Counted from the first letter of the stretch, positions 1 to 11,909 are shown. The stretch: DNA of 64,000 nt from Tuctoria greenei (GCA_036927565.1 JAYESD010000008.1:111832279-111896278), one strand, 5' to 3'. Made by a program: numbers and translations. The notes: a model not told the origin generated them from the letters alone.

Positions 1-66
1 ATACGTCCCATCATCTTATCAATGCACGCGGAACCAACCGCTCCATCGTCGACTTTGCACATACCT

Positions 67-74
67 TATATAAG
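67..74 (+). promoter_or_regulatory. TATA-box-like TATATAAG upstream of a small ORF
   Basis: TATATAAG lies about 100 bp before the ATG at 171. The same block (CCTTATATAAGA followed by a GCGCC-like word) recurs at 1021-1040, and a decayed version at 1510-1520. It is therefore part of a locally duplicated unit. Core promoter role is inferred from sequence only. Confidence 0.35.
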
Positions 75-170
75 ACGTGCCATCACCCGTCAGTTCTCTA
101 CAATAGCGTCTCTCCTTTTGCGTCCGTTTCTTCTTCTTCGTCTCCTCCGGGCCTACGGCCCACCACCACC

Positions 171-625
171 ATGGCTAACGTTCCTCCGCCAAGCCCGCCG
201 AGGAAGCCACACTGCAAGAAACGGTGTTCCAGCTCCCCCAAGAGGCTCAACACCGAGCGGCACCTCGTTATGGTGCAAGAGGCATACAACAGTATGTCTC
301 GCACCATGAGTTCCTTGGGTCTAGGCACCCTTTCAGATTTTACTGGAATGGGTACCATCGACCACTACCTCTACACGCTCACAGGAGTGGCTGATCGTCT
401 CGACATTCTGTTCGAGATGATGGCCAGGTGCTCGGCGCTGAGGGACATAATAACCTGGTGGCGGCGATGGAGAGGAACCTCAATCGTGGGATTGCACTGC
501 CGGTGCAGCCGGAGCAACCGCCGCAGTCAGAGTCACCGGCCCAAGCTCCTATTGCACCGTCGCTAGAGTCGCCGCTAGAGGGGGGGGAGGAGGAGGAGGA
601 TTTAGTTTTCTTTACTGTGTTTTAG
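171..625 (+). pseudogene. Putative small gene of unknown function, probably frameshifted
   Basis: An ORF starts at ATG 171, about 100 bp after TATATAAG. It encodes a basic, proline-rich start (MANVPPPSPPRKP) and then a region with hydrophobic and acidic residues (TGVADRLDILFEMM). Near 425 the plausible reading moves to another frame that continues to a stop at 623-625, ending in a Glu-rich tail. This suggests a one-base indel. The following 300 bp look like a 3' untranslated region, AT-rich with several TTAATGAATGAA words. I recognise no domain and propose no function. It could be a transposon-borne ORF, because its flanks are tandemly duplicated. Coding status is uncertain. Confidence 0.28.
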
Positions 626-1480
626 TTGATGTATTTTTTCTTTTGTTTTGTAATATATTGTGTTAATGAATGAAATTTATCGGTATTCATCTGTGTGAAT
701 GAATATTATCTTTTGTGTTGAACTGTGTGAATGAATGAATGTGTGGTGTGTTCATCGTGTTCCTTAGGAATCATAAGGAAGGATTTGATTATTTTCTGAA
801 CAAATGAATGATTTAGTTATGAAGTAAATGTGCTCTAAGTTCAGTGATGTGTGATATCAATAGTGAACCGAAGCAAAATGGAGAAAATTACGAAGCTAAA
901 TGAGACGTGGGGAATAGGAGATGCGCTTTTCCGTTAAGCCCGTCTCCCTTTTAGCAGCGGAGAGAGAGACGTCGAGAATAGGAGACACACTTTGTTGTTA
1001 AGCGTGTCTCTATTTTGCATCTCCTTATATAAGATGCGCCATCAATCTCTCCTCTTCTCTTCGTTCATATTCTCTTTGTTGTTTTTAGTTGATTTTGTTT
1101 TTCTTTTGTGTCTTGTACTTTTTCTTGTGTTCTGTAATATATTGTTAATGAATGAATGTGTTATATGTGTTCATCTGTGTGAATGAATATTATTTTGTGT
1201 GTTCAACTGTGAATGAATGAATGTGTTCATCTTGTTCCTCAGGAATGATAATTCATAAGGAAGGATTTGATTATATTTTGGATTTAAAATACTACAGTGA
1301 AGTATTCTACATTGGAATGATTATTTAGTTATCAAGTGAATGTGCTCTACATTAGTTCAGTGATGTGTCCATGCTTGTGTGTAACAGAAGCCAAAGGAGA
1401 CGAGCTTTCTGTAAAGTTCGTCTTATTTCATTCACAAATAGGAGACACGCTTTGTTAGCCGTGCGTCTTCCATTTGTCAG
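612..1480 (+). repeat. Imperfect tandem duplication of a 3'-UTR/promoter-like unit
   Basis: The stretch 612-952 (TTTTAGTTGATG, TGTAATATATTG, repeated GAATGAATG, CATAAGGAAGGATTTGATTA) is repeated with indels at 1078-1470. Each copy ends in a GGAGAYRCGCTTT hairpin, and the first is followed by a TATATAAG block. The second unit has lost the ORF present in the first. A third partial unit starts near 1510. Unit length is about 0.45 kb. Confidence 0.7.
917..1471. repeat. Three short inverted repeats with GGAGAC...GTCTCC arms
   Basis: Stem-loops lie at 917-947, 981-1010 and 1441-1471. Each has the form GGAGAYRCGCTTT, a short loop, then AAGCNCGTCTCC. They sit at the boundaries of the tandem units, and GAGACG/CGTCTC words are also scattered through 95-150 and 1530-1545. 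They may be subterminal repeats of a DNA transposon, but no terminal repeat or TSD was found to confirm it. Confidence 0.5.
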
Positions 1481-1772
1481 ACAATAAGCCTCATCTCAGA
1501 TATTTCATTGAATAAGACGCGCCTTATAGTACTTCGTCTCCTTTTACACTTAACCACGCCTTTCTTTCGTGAATCAGCATCCTCGCTGAGGTGGACTCGT
1601 CTCGTTTACCGATATCAGTGACGGTCGTCTTTCCACCCGTCTGTGATCTTTGTCTCCTATTTGCGTTTCTTACGTAGTGACTTCCAAGGGCAACCAAAAT
1701 AAGTTTTTCATAGGTCAAGCTTATCTTATCTTTCCTTTTTGAGAAGTTTATCAATGGAGTCGGAGCACTACA
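1481..1772. other. Host flank left of CopA, no gene recognised
   Basis: This holds a partial third copy of the upstream tandem unit (1505-1545) and then unique sequence. A 76-codon minus-strand ORF (1524-1754) overlaps the repeat and has no recognisable features. The last five bases, CTACA (1768-1772), are the target-site duplication of CopA. Confidence 0.6.
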
Positions 1773-2213
1773 TGTTGGATTTTAATAGTACCAATGATCT
1801 AATATAGCCACTAATCAATTCAGGTTAAACTAATGTGAGATGCTAATGACTGATTAGTATGCACCTTAGATCATACCTCATGTGTGCAGAGAAGGAGGTC
1901 GCCATAGCTTTGGCGGTGGAGGCGACAGTCTGCTGTTGATGGAGTCATGGCAGCGGTGAAGCCTTGGAGCACCTTCTCCCTTGTGCTGATGAGTATCCTT
2001 AGGTTTCTGGGCATCTAATTTTGGTTGATCTTCTATTAGATCTAAAACTGAGGGTAGCCCCTCTATTTATAAGGGAAGAGAGCGGTTCGGGGGGCCTCCA
2101 ACAGGTATGGTTGGTGTGTCCCCAGTTAGGACACGTGGGGGTCTAAGTTGGTTGAGTCGGTTACCAAATAAAACCAACAACTAATCTTTTAATCCCGTGA
2201 TCAAATTCTAACA
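1773..2213 (-). repeat. CopA 3' LTR
   Basis: This is the 441 bp copy lying left, i.e. 3' on the minus strand. It matches 44549-44986 over its whole length with many substitutions and small indels. Ends are TG...CA. The shared core GCACCTTAGATCATACCTCA is identical in both copies. Confidence 0.92.
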
Positions 2214-2226
2214 TTCTCCCCCTTGA
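2214..2226 (-). promoter_or_regulatory. CopA polypurine tract
   Basis: On the minus strand this reads CAAGGGGGAGAA directly before the LTR start TGTTAG. That is the standard plus-strand primer arrangement of copia elements, and it fixes the orientation of CopA. Confidence 0.85.
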
Positions 2227-4538
2227 CCACGGGTCCAAGTAACTAAGTAACTCAAAGCTAAACTTAACGTATATCTCCTCATGCTTGATATAAAGGGCAT
2301 GGCGAATCAAAAACAGCCAGTTACGTACTTCTTGACCCGGCAACCACGTTACATCTCGCACTAGGAAACATACACTAATTCTAATTTTGGCCCCTAAGTA
2401 TCCAAGAATTCATAGGTTCTTCCTTAAACCCATGCGCATTATGTGTTCATGGAACACACTGGGTAGAAGTACCTTTTGTATGCGGTACCACGAGGATTTG
2501 CATGAATCTAATTGCTCAATAATGAATGCTAAGTATGGTCCTAGATATACTTCTTTGCAACACACAACTGATGTCAATGTGTTTGCCACATTTGACATGT
2601 TTCCTTAGAAGTACGAATATCTTATGTGGTTTATACTGTCTACCACTTCTTAGTCCAAGTTTCCTGATTTTGTCCGCTCAACGGCCTCATCACTAAGTTG
2701 GTGTGCATCGATCATGATGCAGTTACCTTTGGTTTGGAGCTTTTTCTACAATAAAGCTCCATCTGTGAGTGCTATTTACTGATGTGGATTTTACTACACA
2801 TCTCGCAGGAACTTAGTTTTACTGGTCCATGGCTCTTCTAATACTAAACTTATCATGAGGCCTGAGTTTCTTGCAAGACTGTAAGTTCATACTAATCTTC
2901 ATTCCACCGATCTGGATTGAACTTATTAATGCCAAAAGTAACCCGATATACTATGTTAAGGTTGGTCAATGAGCAAAACTAAGAGCTTTCGATAGCAGAA
3001 AGCATTGGAACCGATTTATTTCGATCGATCACTTAGTGGTTCCCATTCTAACGAACCTTGACTTATCTGAGCAGACAAATTTGTTCGCATACATACCATA
3101 CTACTAGAGTACGTTCACATGTATGCCTAATTATCTCAATACCTCTTAATGTCAAAATTATAGGACAACTCTTATTGTTATCTAATGGTAGATTAATGTT
3201 ATACTTGTTAGTAAAGTGTCATCTACATAGTGCAAGAAAAGTTAATTTCTCGTTCTAAACTTAGTGAAAACTGAATTTGTCCTCATAGTACTTAGTATAA
3301 CCCAAACTTACTAATTTACTTATAGAACTTGAGATATTTTGTATCTCATGTGTTCCCTTTTGCTTAATGACAACTTTTCAGTTATCACATCGACGTTCTC
3401 TTATAGATCTCAATTGAGAATCGTTATTATTACATCAATTTGATGTAATACTAAGTCATAATGCGCTGCTATTGTCATACTGATTCTGACGAATCCTTAG
3501 TTGTGTCAATAGAGAACGAGTTAACGTAATCAATGTCTCCATAATAAAATTACTAGCCATAAATCCGTCTTTACTATTTCTGACTTTTCCTTTTTGGAGT
3601 CATGTGTTTGTGTAGAACATTGACAGCCTACTCATTTGGCTCCATCAGGAAAGTTGACTGAGTTACAGACTTTATTGGTTTTCTCAAGTCTCATGTAATC
3701 CTATATGGCTTGACACCATTTGGATCGATGAGAGCTACATATATGCTTAGTTCAAATGAGACGGGATCATCCTTCATTTGAATATAGATCTCATGACGAG
3801 ATCCACTTATTAACGCATTATATATTAATTGAGGCGATTGTTGTCTTTCATTACAGGTGACTAATTTAATCAAAGTGGAAAACTAAGATGTCCTGTGCAA
3901 CAGGAGCTTTACTTAATTTTGCCGCTGAAGAGCTAACAAAAGGCATTGAGTCAACAATAACGAGATATGTTGACTTAACAGCAGCACATAACGACAAGAA
4001 TGGTTCTTGAGTAATAGAGGTGGGTCTTGCATCCACTTCTCGTCAAGATCATTTACTCGACTCACGTTGCTCCCCCTAATATTAGCATATATTGTTTCCA
4101 TAAACTTAGTGTCGATCAAGATAATAGAAACAATATTATCTTGCTGAATAGCCATCAAGATGGCTTACTAATGTTTGCTAATTGACTTAGTGACAACTAC
4201 ATTAATGTTTTAATGAGAATTTATGTCATGTCCTTGTATAATATGATGTTTTAAAATATCAACTATTTAAAATTGTGATTTAGCATGTGAATGGAGGTTT
4301 TGAGCCTCGATCGTTTAGCTAATCGACTAAGTTTAAGAACTTCACTAATTTCTTAGTGAATACGGGGTACGCCGATCTAGTACTCCCCATCACGATCGGA
4401 TTCTAATCTTAGTGTTTTATTATATGCATTCATCTGGGTAGAAAGTTCTTAGTAGGGATAATCGATTGAGAAATGAAGCGTTCAATTCTCCCCCTCGAAA
4501 TATGGCGTTATCAAAAGAGACATAATTTCAAATATGTT
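2227..4538 (-). pseudogene. CopA pol remnant (RT/RNase H side), heavily decayed
   Basis: No frame stays open, but short pieces on the minus strand match copia pol order. At 3690-3873 there is a fragment ending DPNGVKPYRIT, like the segment before the copia RT (LPNGVKPIGCKWV type). Near 3500-3550 there is a GIDY-like motif, and near 3100-3160 a GIEIIRHT-like string resembling the post-YVDD region. A purine-rich linker word lies at 4070 (AGGGGGAGCAACG). These are weak matches made by eye, supported by position between PPT and PBS. The piece is interrupted at 4538 by GypB and resumes at 34191. Confidence 0.6.
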
Positions 4539-6965
4539 TCTCGGTACCCTGCACACCAGGTACCCCTTGGTACCGCAAGCAAAACCGATGATTTCCTATG
4601 TCCAAGTGATGGACGTCCGAAGGGGATACGCATCCCACAGAACCGGATCTACCTCCCACCTTGGGGTGGCTCCGATGTAGCCACGTGTCCAGAAGAGCTG
4701 GACCCGCCTCCCGTTGACGGTTCCTACGCACTACTAACAACTCATCTCTAGCTGTGGTGCCAGAAATACTTGTTAATAGATTTTAGATTATACATGTAAA
4801 TCCACAAGCGCACGTAAACTATCGATGTACATTTCCTCTCTAAGAGTATTCCCAAAGGGTGTCATTTATATTCTCCTAAAGGAAGGCTAAATGGAAGTAA
4901 AGCAATCACTAAGTGGAGAGGCTAGGGTGATCTAGGCAAGGTTCTAGCAAGAATGGATAAATTATAAATTGGATTGGTGTGACACACACAAGAACATTCT
5001 GTCCTAAGGGGATAAATGGGGTAAAGAGGGACTAGGCTAAGGTTTAGGTAGAGACTCCTACGATGCCTCTAATGTACATATACATAGCCTCAGTTAGTTA
5101 CTAATGATCATGTCAATTACGAATTCTCATGCTAAGTGGATTAACACATCGGACACGAGTTTACCCTTAGCAATACTAGGACAACTCCCGCCAAGAGCTT
5201 GTGGCATAGCCGAACATGGAGGATTACAAATGACAGATAGGACTGTCACCACCTACTGCCTACCTCTTCAATTCGTGGGTCTACGAGATATTAAACGCTA
5301 CTCTCTATCCTAGCACCATGCTAGCATATTAAGTAAATACCTTAGAAGCATGGCACAAGCCATCCTAAGGCAATGAACTAAATCATCATTGAACCAATGT
5401 TAATTCATAGCATAACTGATTCATGTTAACATAATCATGTCATAGCTAATTAGACTATAGTGGAGGTTTGTAGTGTTTATGATGATATAATGATAATGTA
5501 GAGCATAATCATAAATACTACTCCTACCACATACATGGAATCCACAATCAAACAAGAAATGCTTCATCCAAGTATATGAATAATAGAAGACTAAAGATAA
5601 CTTATTTATTAAGAATAAAGTTACAAATACAATAGGAATGTGAGAGCCATACATTCCCAATTAGGAATTGGGAAGAGACTCCTTCTACTCCTCTCCTACT
5701 TGGACAATGGACTAGAGACTCTCCTCTCTACAACCTATAATCCTCTAAACCTATGGAGAGTAGTGGATACAATGGATTAATACTTAAGTGGTGTGTGTTG
5801 AAGTGAGGGGTGTCCTATTTATAGCTTGGAGAAGGGTCGATTCCCACCACCAAAAGCGCGCGAATCAGTCACCCATGACCTCTTTAAGCCGAGAGGAGCC
5901 AACACGTGGCGTTTGACCGGGTTTGGCACCACTCCCTAGTCGGCCGACTAGGGAGGTCGGCCAACCTGGTCTCAGCCCCGTTGGAGTTATGCTTCCTCCA
6001 GGTCTCTGCCAGGTGGGTCCCATTGACTGTTATCGGTGCTATACCATTGGATTGCCTCAGATACTTCTGTTTGTGGGCCATTTGATCCATGTGGTACCAT
6101 ATGTCATCGCTCGATTGGCTGGAATGATATTTTATAGGATCCATCCCCTTGTTTCACTTCAATTATGCATAAAGTCCCTGCATGCACCGCTTTCTCCAAA
6201 GACAAATGGAAATAGGTTAAATAGAAAGGTGATGTGATATTTCCTTCACATAATTGAGTTAAATTGACGGATGAAATTGGTATATACCAGCCATCAACAC
6301 CTCTCTCGGTTGGGTAGCTCCTGTGCTGCCACGTGTCTTGTAGAGCCGGACCTTGCCTCCCTCCTAAGGGAAGCCTTCCCCCCCCCCCCCCCCCCCCCCC
6401 CCGTGTAGAGGGAAGCTCTAGAGCCTCCACGTGTCAACACCCGCACCTAAGTCTGCAACGGGAAGACATCGAGATCTCTAACGGCACGGACATTTAAGGA
6501 CCATCAATTGGCTGTTACAAGACCTGGTTAACGCGTCATTAATGCTATATTAATGACATACGATCAGAGGAGTATTAAGGGGTAAAGCTGTCATTAAGTC
6601 ATGTTATCATACTAACCGCCCTTTACACTGTAGATCATGTATAGGATGGTTTATTACAGTCGGGGCCACCTATCGAGCCAGACACACACTGTAACAACCA
6701 ATCCTTGGCATATAAAAGGGTTGTGTTGCACGGTAGAAAGGACAAGCTATCTCAACTCACCACAATTGATCTAAGCCATCCAAGCTCATACAATCAACAT
6801 ACACACCCCGTTGAGTAGGGTATTATGCTCAGGTGGCTCGAACCACATAAAACCCTCGATGTTCACCTCGTATCTCGATCTTGACTCGCGCCCCAACCGA
6901 ATACAGACCTTTGCGGACTACGTCTTAGTAGTACCGGGGGAAGTGCCCTAGTCCACACTTCGACA
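4539..6965 (+). repeat. GypB 5' LTR, interrupted by solo LTR E1
   Basis: LTR sequence is at 4539-4711 and 6300-6965 and matches the intact 3' LTR at 33342-34185. U3 contains repeated ACGTGT modules. TATAAAAG is at 6711-6718. A run of about 23 C at 6380-6402 replaces part of the module seen in the other LTR. Confidence 0.9.
4712..6299 (-). mobile_element. Solo LTR E1 inside GypB 5' LTR
   Basis: This 1.59 kb sequence, read on the minus strand, starts TGTTGATGGCTGG and ends near CGTCAACG. It matches E2 (21110-25489 without F) in reverse orientation. Flanking five-base repeats are CCTCC (4707-4711) and CCTCT (6300-6304), and the reference LTR reads continuously across the site. A minus-strand CTATAAATAG at 5815-5824 looks like an LTR promoter. 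There is no coding sequence. A string like a gypsy primer site (TTCTGGCACCA) lies close to its 3' end. Best reading: solo LTR of a gypsy family; a short non-autonomous element is the alternative. Confidence 0.8.
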
Positions 6966-6984
6966 TTTGGTGCATCAGGTAGGA
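6966..6984 (+). promoter_or_regulatory. GypB primer-binding site
   Basis: TTTGGTGCATCAGGTAGGA follows the LTR end directly. It is a decayed form of TTTGGCGCGCCAGGTAGGG, which is seen intact at 59385 in GypH. Confidence 0.85.
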
Positions 6985-7005
6985 GAGCGGCTTTCAAGAT
7001 TCAAG

Positions 7006-8914
7006 ATGGTGAATTCCGCCGCCGCTTCATCAAACGGACTGGTTGTGCAACCTATTGGAGGAAATCCCTCCAATGTGCAGTAGCAGACCAATGTTGTCAT
7101 TCTGGCGGATGTTGTTCCTCCACCACCACCACCATCTCAGCACGATGGTGTATTTGTGTCGGTCTTTGCATCGACAAACAACCCCGAGAATGCGCTAACT
7201 CTCCTCCAGCGTCCACCAGCGCCGGGAGCTCCTCCCGCTGCGCTAGAATAGTGGTGCACTGATATTGAGCATTTTGTTGTGGCCATAGCCAATGCAATCA
7301 GCAACCAAGGTCCGCCCCATGCAGGGCATACACCATCACAGAATAAGACCTTGTCTGGTAGACTTGGTCCTCAGGTATCGCAACTCAGGAGATGTGCACC
7401 CTCCCAGCATGTGATGTCACTGTCCTCCGAGGCTCGCCGTACTCACATGGTTATGAGGATTCGGACTCAGGATCTCCGGTCGGAGCTCGACCACCGCTAC
7501 ATGCGGCAAGATAGTTGTGGTAACATCGACCGTGCTCGCGAAAAGCGTATTGATCGAGAAAACCCTTCTCCTTTGGGAGTTGGGGGCGGGTGTTCGGCCC
7601 TTGCCATGCACCTCTGCATCGTCGGGTGGCCACCAAGTTCTGGCCTCATTTGCCGAAGAAATACGACGGGAAAGTTAAACCTGTCAAGTTTATTCAAATG
7701 TACTCCATTACCATCCTCGCGGTTGGGGGCAATGAGGTTGTCATGGCCAACTACTTCCTTGTTTCCTTAACTGGGACCGCAAGGTCCTTGTTCATGAGCT
7801 TACCCCCCGACACCATCTACAGTTGGGTGAAACTTTGTCGCCAGTTCACCGCCAACTTCGGGAGCTCCTACACCCGGCCTGGCACCAAGCTGGACCTCTT
7901 CGCCATATAACAGAAGTCAGGGGAGTCGTTGCGATCCTTCATCCAACAATTCTCCCAGGCACGGAGCACCATCCCTTCTATTTCCAATGCTTTTGTCGTT
8001 GTCGCATTTCGACAGGGGGTCCGAGATAAGAAGATGTTGGAGAAGCCTGCAACTAGGAATATCAGCAGCATCAAAGAGCTCTTCAGCCTGCCTGACAAAT
8101 GCGCCAGGGCTGCAGAGGGTCGTGAGATGCACTCCAAACAAGCTGCGGAGGCAAGGCAATCTCCCAAAGTTGAATCTACTGCCTCTGTCAGTGGAAAAAG
8201 AAGAAGAAGTCAAGTGACAAGAAGAAGTCACTTGCCGGCACACCTAAAGTTGTTGCAGCTGCAGCTCCTGATGGACGGGGGCCACGCCCCGAAAAGCGAC
8301 CTTGACCATTGTCTTAAGACGACGACAGTGAAAAGATGTGGTGTCCGATCCACAAGTCGACAAACCACAATCTTGAAGACTACTGCGAGGTCAAGGGAAG
8401 CAGAATGTCGATGAAGCGCCAGGACGAGATCCTTTTCCGCCAGAGGGAAGGGAAGCAGAATGTCGATGAAGCTCCGTCTGATCAAGAGCTAGGCTTCCAA
8501 GACGCCAAGAAGGAGTTAAAGGCGGTCTACAATACCATCGGAGATGACTCCGACATATCCGACAATGAGCGTCGGAAGACTCTCGATGTATGGAGGGTCC
8601 TAGGATATCATCCCCCGGTGCATCTTGAAGACTATGCGTCAAGAGACGGCTGTTGCTGCTCCTAGTGCCAAGGCAGAGCCACATCAGAAGTGGATGGATA
8701 CTTCCATGACCTTCAATACTTCGGACTGTCTGAAGAACATAGTGGGAGTTGGACAATTGCCCATGATGGTCTCTCCGACTATCAACAATATCCAGCTCTA
8801 CCATGTCCTGGTGGATGGAGGCGTGACACTCAACCTCCTCAGCTTCGCAGCTTTTGTGAATCTCCAGCTCAACCTCTCAGACCGTCAGCCCTCACGCAAT
8901 TTTTCTGGAGTAGG
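7006..8914 (+). pseudogene. GypB gag and start of protease
   Basis: ATG at 7006 follows the primer site. Codon 26 is TAG (7081-7083). The reading then continues through a proline stretch, a PPAPGAPPAALE segment, a LSGRLGPQVSQ segment and a gag core (frames 7279-7770, then 7590-7910). A variant zinc knuckle CPIHKSTNHNLEDYC with C-H-H-C ligands is at 8342-8386. The protease motif LVDGGVTLNLLS lies near 8805-8840. Stops and frameshifts break it several times. It is homologous to the minus-strand gag of GypC (43559-42024). CopD insertion at 8914 separates it from the rest of protease at 19851. Confidence 0.88.
8345..8914 (+). repeat. GypB segment duplicated at 17841-18413 (copy 1)
   Basis: About 570 bp from CCGATCCACAAGTCG to CTGGAGTAGG. 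The same sequence recurs at 17841-18413, and both copies are followed directly by a CopD LTR after the same GTAGG. Copy 1 differs by a replaced stretch near 8390-8410. Confidence 0.95.
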
Positions 8915-10343
8915 TGAAAGCATCTAGGCCCCCATGAGGTATGGTTTTGGTGATTAATGACAACCATTGGATTTTACTAATGAATTTGTGGATGCAAGGT
9001 CTCCCATATCACTCAATCAAATGAAATCTATATGAATATGAACATCAACTACTGATCATTGGAGACCCCTAAACAATCACTTTATGAGATTAATCAATGT
9101 TATGAAGACTAGAAGTAAAAGCTCATATGTCAAAGTCATTCAACCATAATTGACAACACTCAATGCTTGAAAATCATCAGGAGTATATTTCCAACAAATG
9201 TCTAAGAGGTCAATCGAGCAAAATACAAAATAATCACTTAGAACAACTCGAAGCAAACAAAATCAACTCACTGAATCAACCGATGTTTCTAGAGAACAAC
9301 ACATCGGTCGAGTTGATTCAGCAGAAGAAGAAGACCTCAGAACAAAGTACTCACCGGATCGTCCGATGTTAAGGGCAATGTTACATCGGTCCATCAGTAC
9401 AGTATGCAATATCCTTGGACCAAGTGTAGCACCGAATCATTCGATGTACAGCAATATACACATCGGTCAATCACTCAAGTAAGCATCAAGTTTGAACCAA
9501 TTCTGGAGGAAGTGCCACCGGATCATCCGATGAGAAGATAAGTGCAACATCGGTCTAACAACGGTCATATCTAACACAGTGACATCAGCTAAAGTGAAGT
9601 TGACCGATGATAACTGAAGGGGAGACATCGGATCATTCGGTGTTCGCAGAGCAGTGATGTCAGCCTACTTTTCCAACGGCTATTTCGTGGAGGCTGGCTA
9701 TTTATACCCCTTCAACCAGTCTATTCGACAAGTCTTGATCACCAGACATACTCTACACATTCTTAAGCATTCAAGACGTTGAGCTACCACTTCTAGATCA
9801 TTTTTACACCACTTACACACCAAGAGATAGGCTAGAACTAGCTAGAGATAGTGCTTGTGTGCTTCCATTCTTGGTGAGTGGAATCTCTAGTGTAGTGAGA
9901 GCTGTAAGGGAGTGTTACTTGGTGTTTGTAATTGAGAGAGACTTCCGGAGCTTTCCAAGACGGGTGTGGAAGCCCGGAGGATCCAAGTTGTACAAGGATT
10001 GAGATCCACCTTGCCGAAGTTGGCGAACGGAGAAGAATAGTGAAGATCCCTAGTCTCGGTGACTTGGGTGTGGCTATACCCTTTGGTGGGTGCCACAATG
10101 TGGATGTAGGAAGATCTTGACGATCTTGCCGAACCACGGGATAAATCTTCGTGTCTCCTCGGGAGTTTGCATTCTCTTTCCCTCACCCTACACTTATGCA
10201 TTTTATATACCGTGAAGTTGCTATTTACTTGAATGCATAGGTTGTCTGCGTAGGGAATTGGGCTTTTAGTAATTAAGTTTTATTACTTTGATTTTTGAAA
10301 AGAAGCCCAATTCACCCCCCCTCTTGGGAATTTGATCCTTACA
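8915..10343 (+). repeat. CopD 5' LTR
   Basis: 1429 bp, TGAAAGCATC to GATCCTTACA. U3 carries several ACCGGATCATCCGATGT / ACATCGGTC words between 9280 and 9650. A TATA-like CTATTTATAC is at 9698-9707. The C-rich AATTCACCCCCCC stretch lies near the 3' end. Confidence 0.95.
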
Positions 10344-10344
10344 A

Positions 10345-10357
10345 TTGGTATCAGAGC
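10345..10357 (+). promoter_or_regulatory. CopD primer-binding site (initiator Met tRNA)
   Basis: TTGGTATCAGAGC lies one base after the LTR. It is the canonical copia primer site complementary to the 3' end of initiator methionine tRNA. Confidence 0.95.
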
Positions 10358-10403
10358 AAGGTCGCTCATTGGATCATTCTAGCTTCACCGCTAGAGAGCT
10401 AAA

Positions 10404-11895
10404 ATGGCCTAGGTTGGGGGTTCGGTTCCTATCTTCGAGGGCAAGAACTTTGCCTATTGGAAAGCACGCATGTGCGCTTATCTAGAGGCTATTTCTCCCG
10501 AAGTATGGGAAGCGACCCACACGGGGTTTGGTGAGCACAATTATGTTGGTGATCAAATTAAATGGGATGCTAAAGCTAGGAATGCAATTTATGAATGTAT
10601 TAGTCAAGATGTGTTTGCTAGGATTGCTAGTAAAGAAAAGGCTTGTGAAATTTGGGCTTGCTTGATAGAAATTCATGAGGGCTCTTCTCGTGTCAAGGAA
10701 TTAAAATATCACATGCTTAAATCCAAATATGATGAATTTAAAATGTTACCTCATGAAAATGTCAATGAAATGTTCTCTCGCTTGAATGTGCTTATTGAAG
10801 AAATCAATGCTCTTGACATTGCTTCTCTTGGCAAGGGACTCATCAACCGCAAGATTCTCATGCTCCTTCCCAAGCCAAAGTACAACATCATCAACTCCAT
10901 GCTTCAAAAATAATCTCTTGACCACATTGAAGTTTCGGAACTCATTGGAGAGATTCACGCTCATGAGATGAGTGTACTTGGGATGATGGAGCAATCATCT
11001 TCAAAAACAATTGCTCTAAAGGCCTCCACCAAGAAAACAAGTCTCAAGAAGAATAAGGTGGTTGAGCCTATCTCAAGTGAAGAAGAGCAAGCATCAAGTG
11101 AAGATGACGATGATGAGCTTGCATTGATGATGAGAAAGTTCTCACGCTTGAACTCCAAGATTACTAAGAAGGGATACACCTTTGATCCCAAGAAGAAAGC
11201 ATTTCTACCAAGGAGAGATGATCACAAGACTTGCCCACCAAGCACTCTTGGGAAAGCACAATGAGTTGATGCAAGAGCATCAAATACTTAACCTTGCTCA
11301 TGAAGCGCTTGATCAAGAATTGAAAAATATAAAGAAGCAAACTCTTAATGATAAGGTATCCATTACGTCTCATGCCACTAATGTATTGCACAAGCCTTTG
11401 CCTTTGAAAGAGAACACTAGGGAGAAGGACTTGTTGGAAGAAATTGAGAGTCTCCGCACTAGTGTGGCTAGACTATCAAAAGGAGAAGTCAAGCATAAGG
11501 AAATCCTCTTCCAACAAGCAAAGGACTTAAACAAGAGAGGACTTGGATCCTTCCCGGTGCCTAACAAAGAAAAGGTGCCCTCACCGGATCTTAGAACAAG
11601 CTTCATCAAGGAAGTTGGTTCTTATTGCCAACATTGTGAGGTCACCGGTCACCACACAAGGGAGTGTCCTCTTCCTAACCGGCCTTCTCCAAAATTGCCC
11701 ATTAACTATAAATCTACTTTCAATGATCGTTTTTATCTCTTGAGTAAAGTAGATGGCAAGGTGAAGGCAAGATTCATTGGCAAGGATATGAAGGGCATGA
11801 AGGGGAAGCTCCCCAAGCAACTTTGGGTCCCAAAAACACTTGTATCACACATACAAGGACCTAAGTTGGCTTGGGTGCCTAAAGTTAAAAATTGA
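10404..11895 (+). pseudogene. CopD gag
   Basis: Gag starts at ATG 10404 but codon 3 is TAG (10410-10412). The copia gag core follows (FEGKNFAYWKARMCAYL, then a conserved WxxL-type helical region) and breaks at a TAA at 10911-10913. An acidic Ser/Glu/Asp-rich stretch lies near 11060-11120. There is a frame change around 11200 and a zinc knuckle CQHCEVTGHHTREC at 11626-11667 with standard CX2CX4HX4C spacing. The product would be the capsid-nucleocapsid precursor that packages element RNA. The length, about 500 codons, fits the large gag of SIRE/Opie-type elements. At least two stops and one shift make it inactive. Confidence 0.92.
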
Positions 11896-11909
11896 ATTCA
11901 TGTGTGTAG

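Noticed and set aside
4712..6299. E1/E2 as a DNA transposon with TGTTGA...TCAACA inverted ends
   Set aside because: Five-base duplications, TG/CA ends, an internal TATA box and 1.6 kb length fit a solo LTR better, although a short non-autonomous element is not fully excluded.
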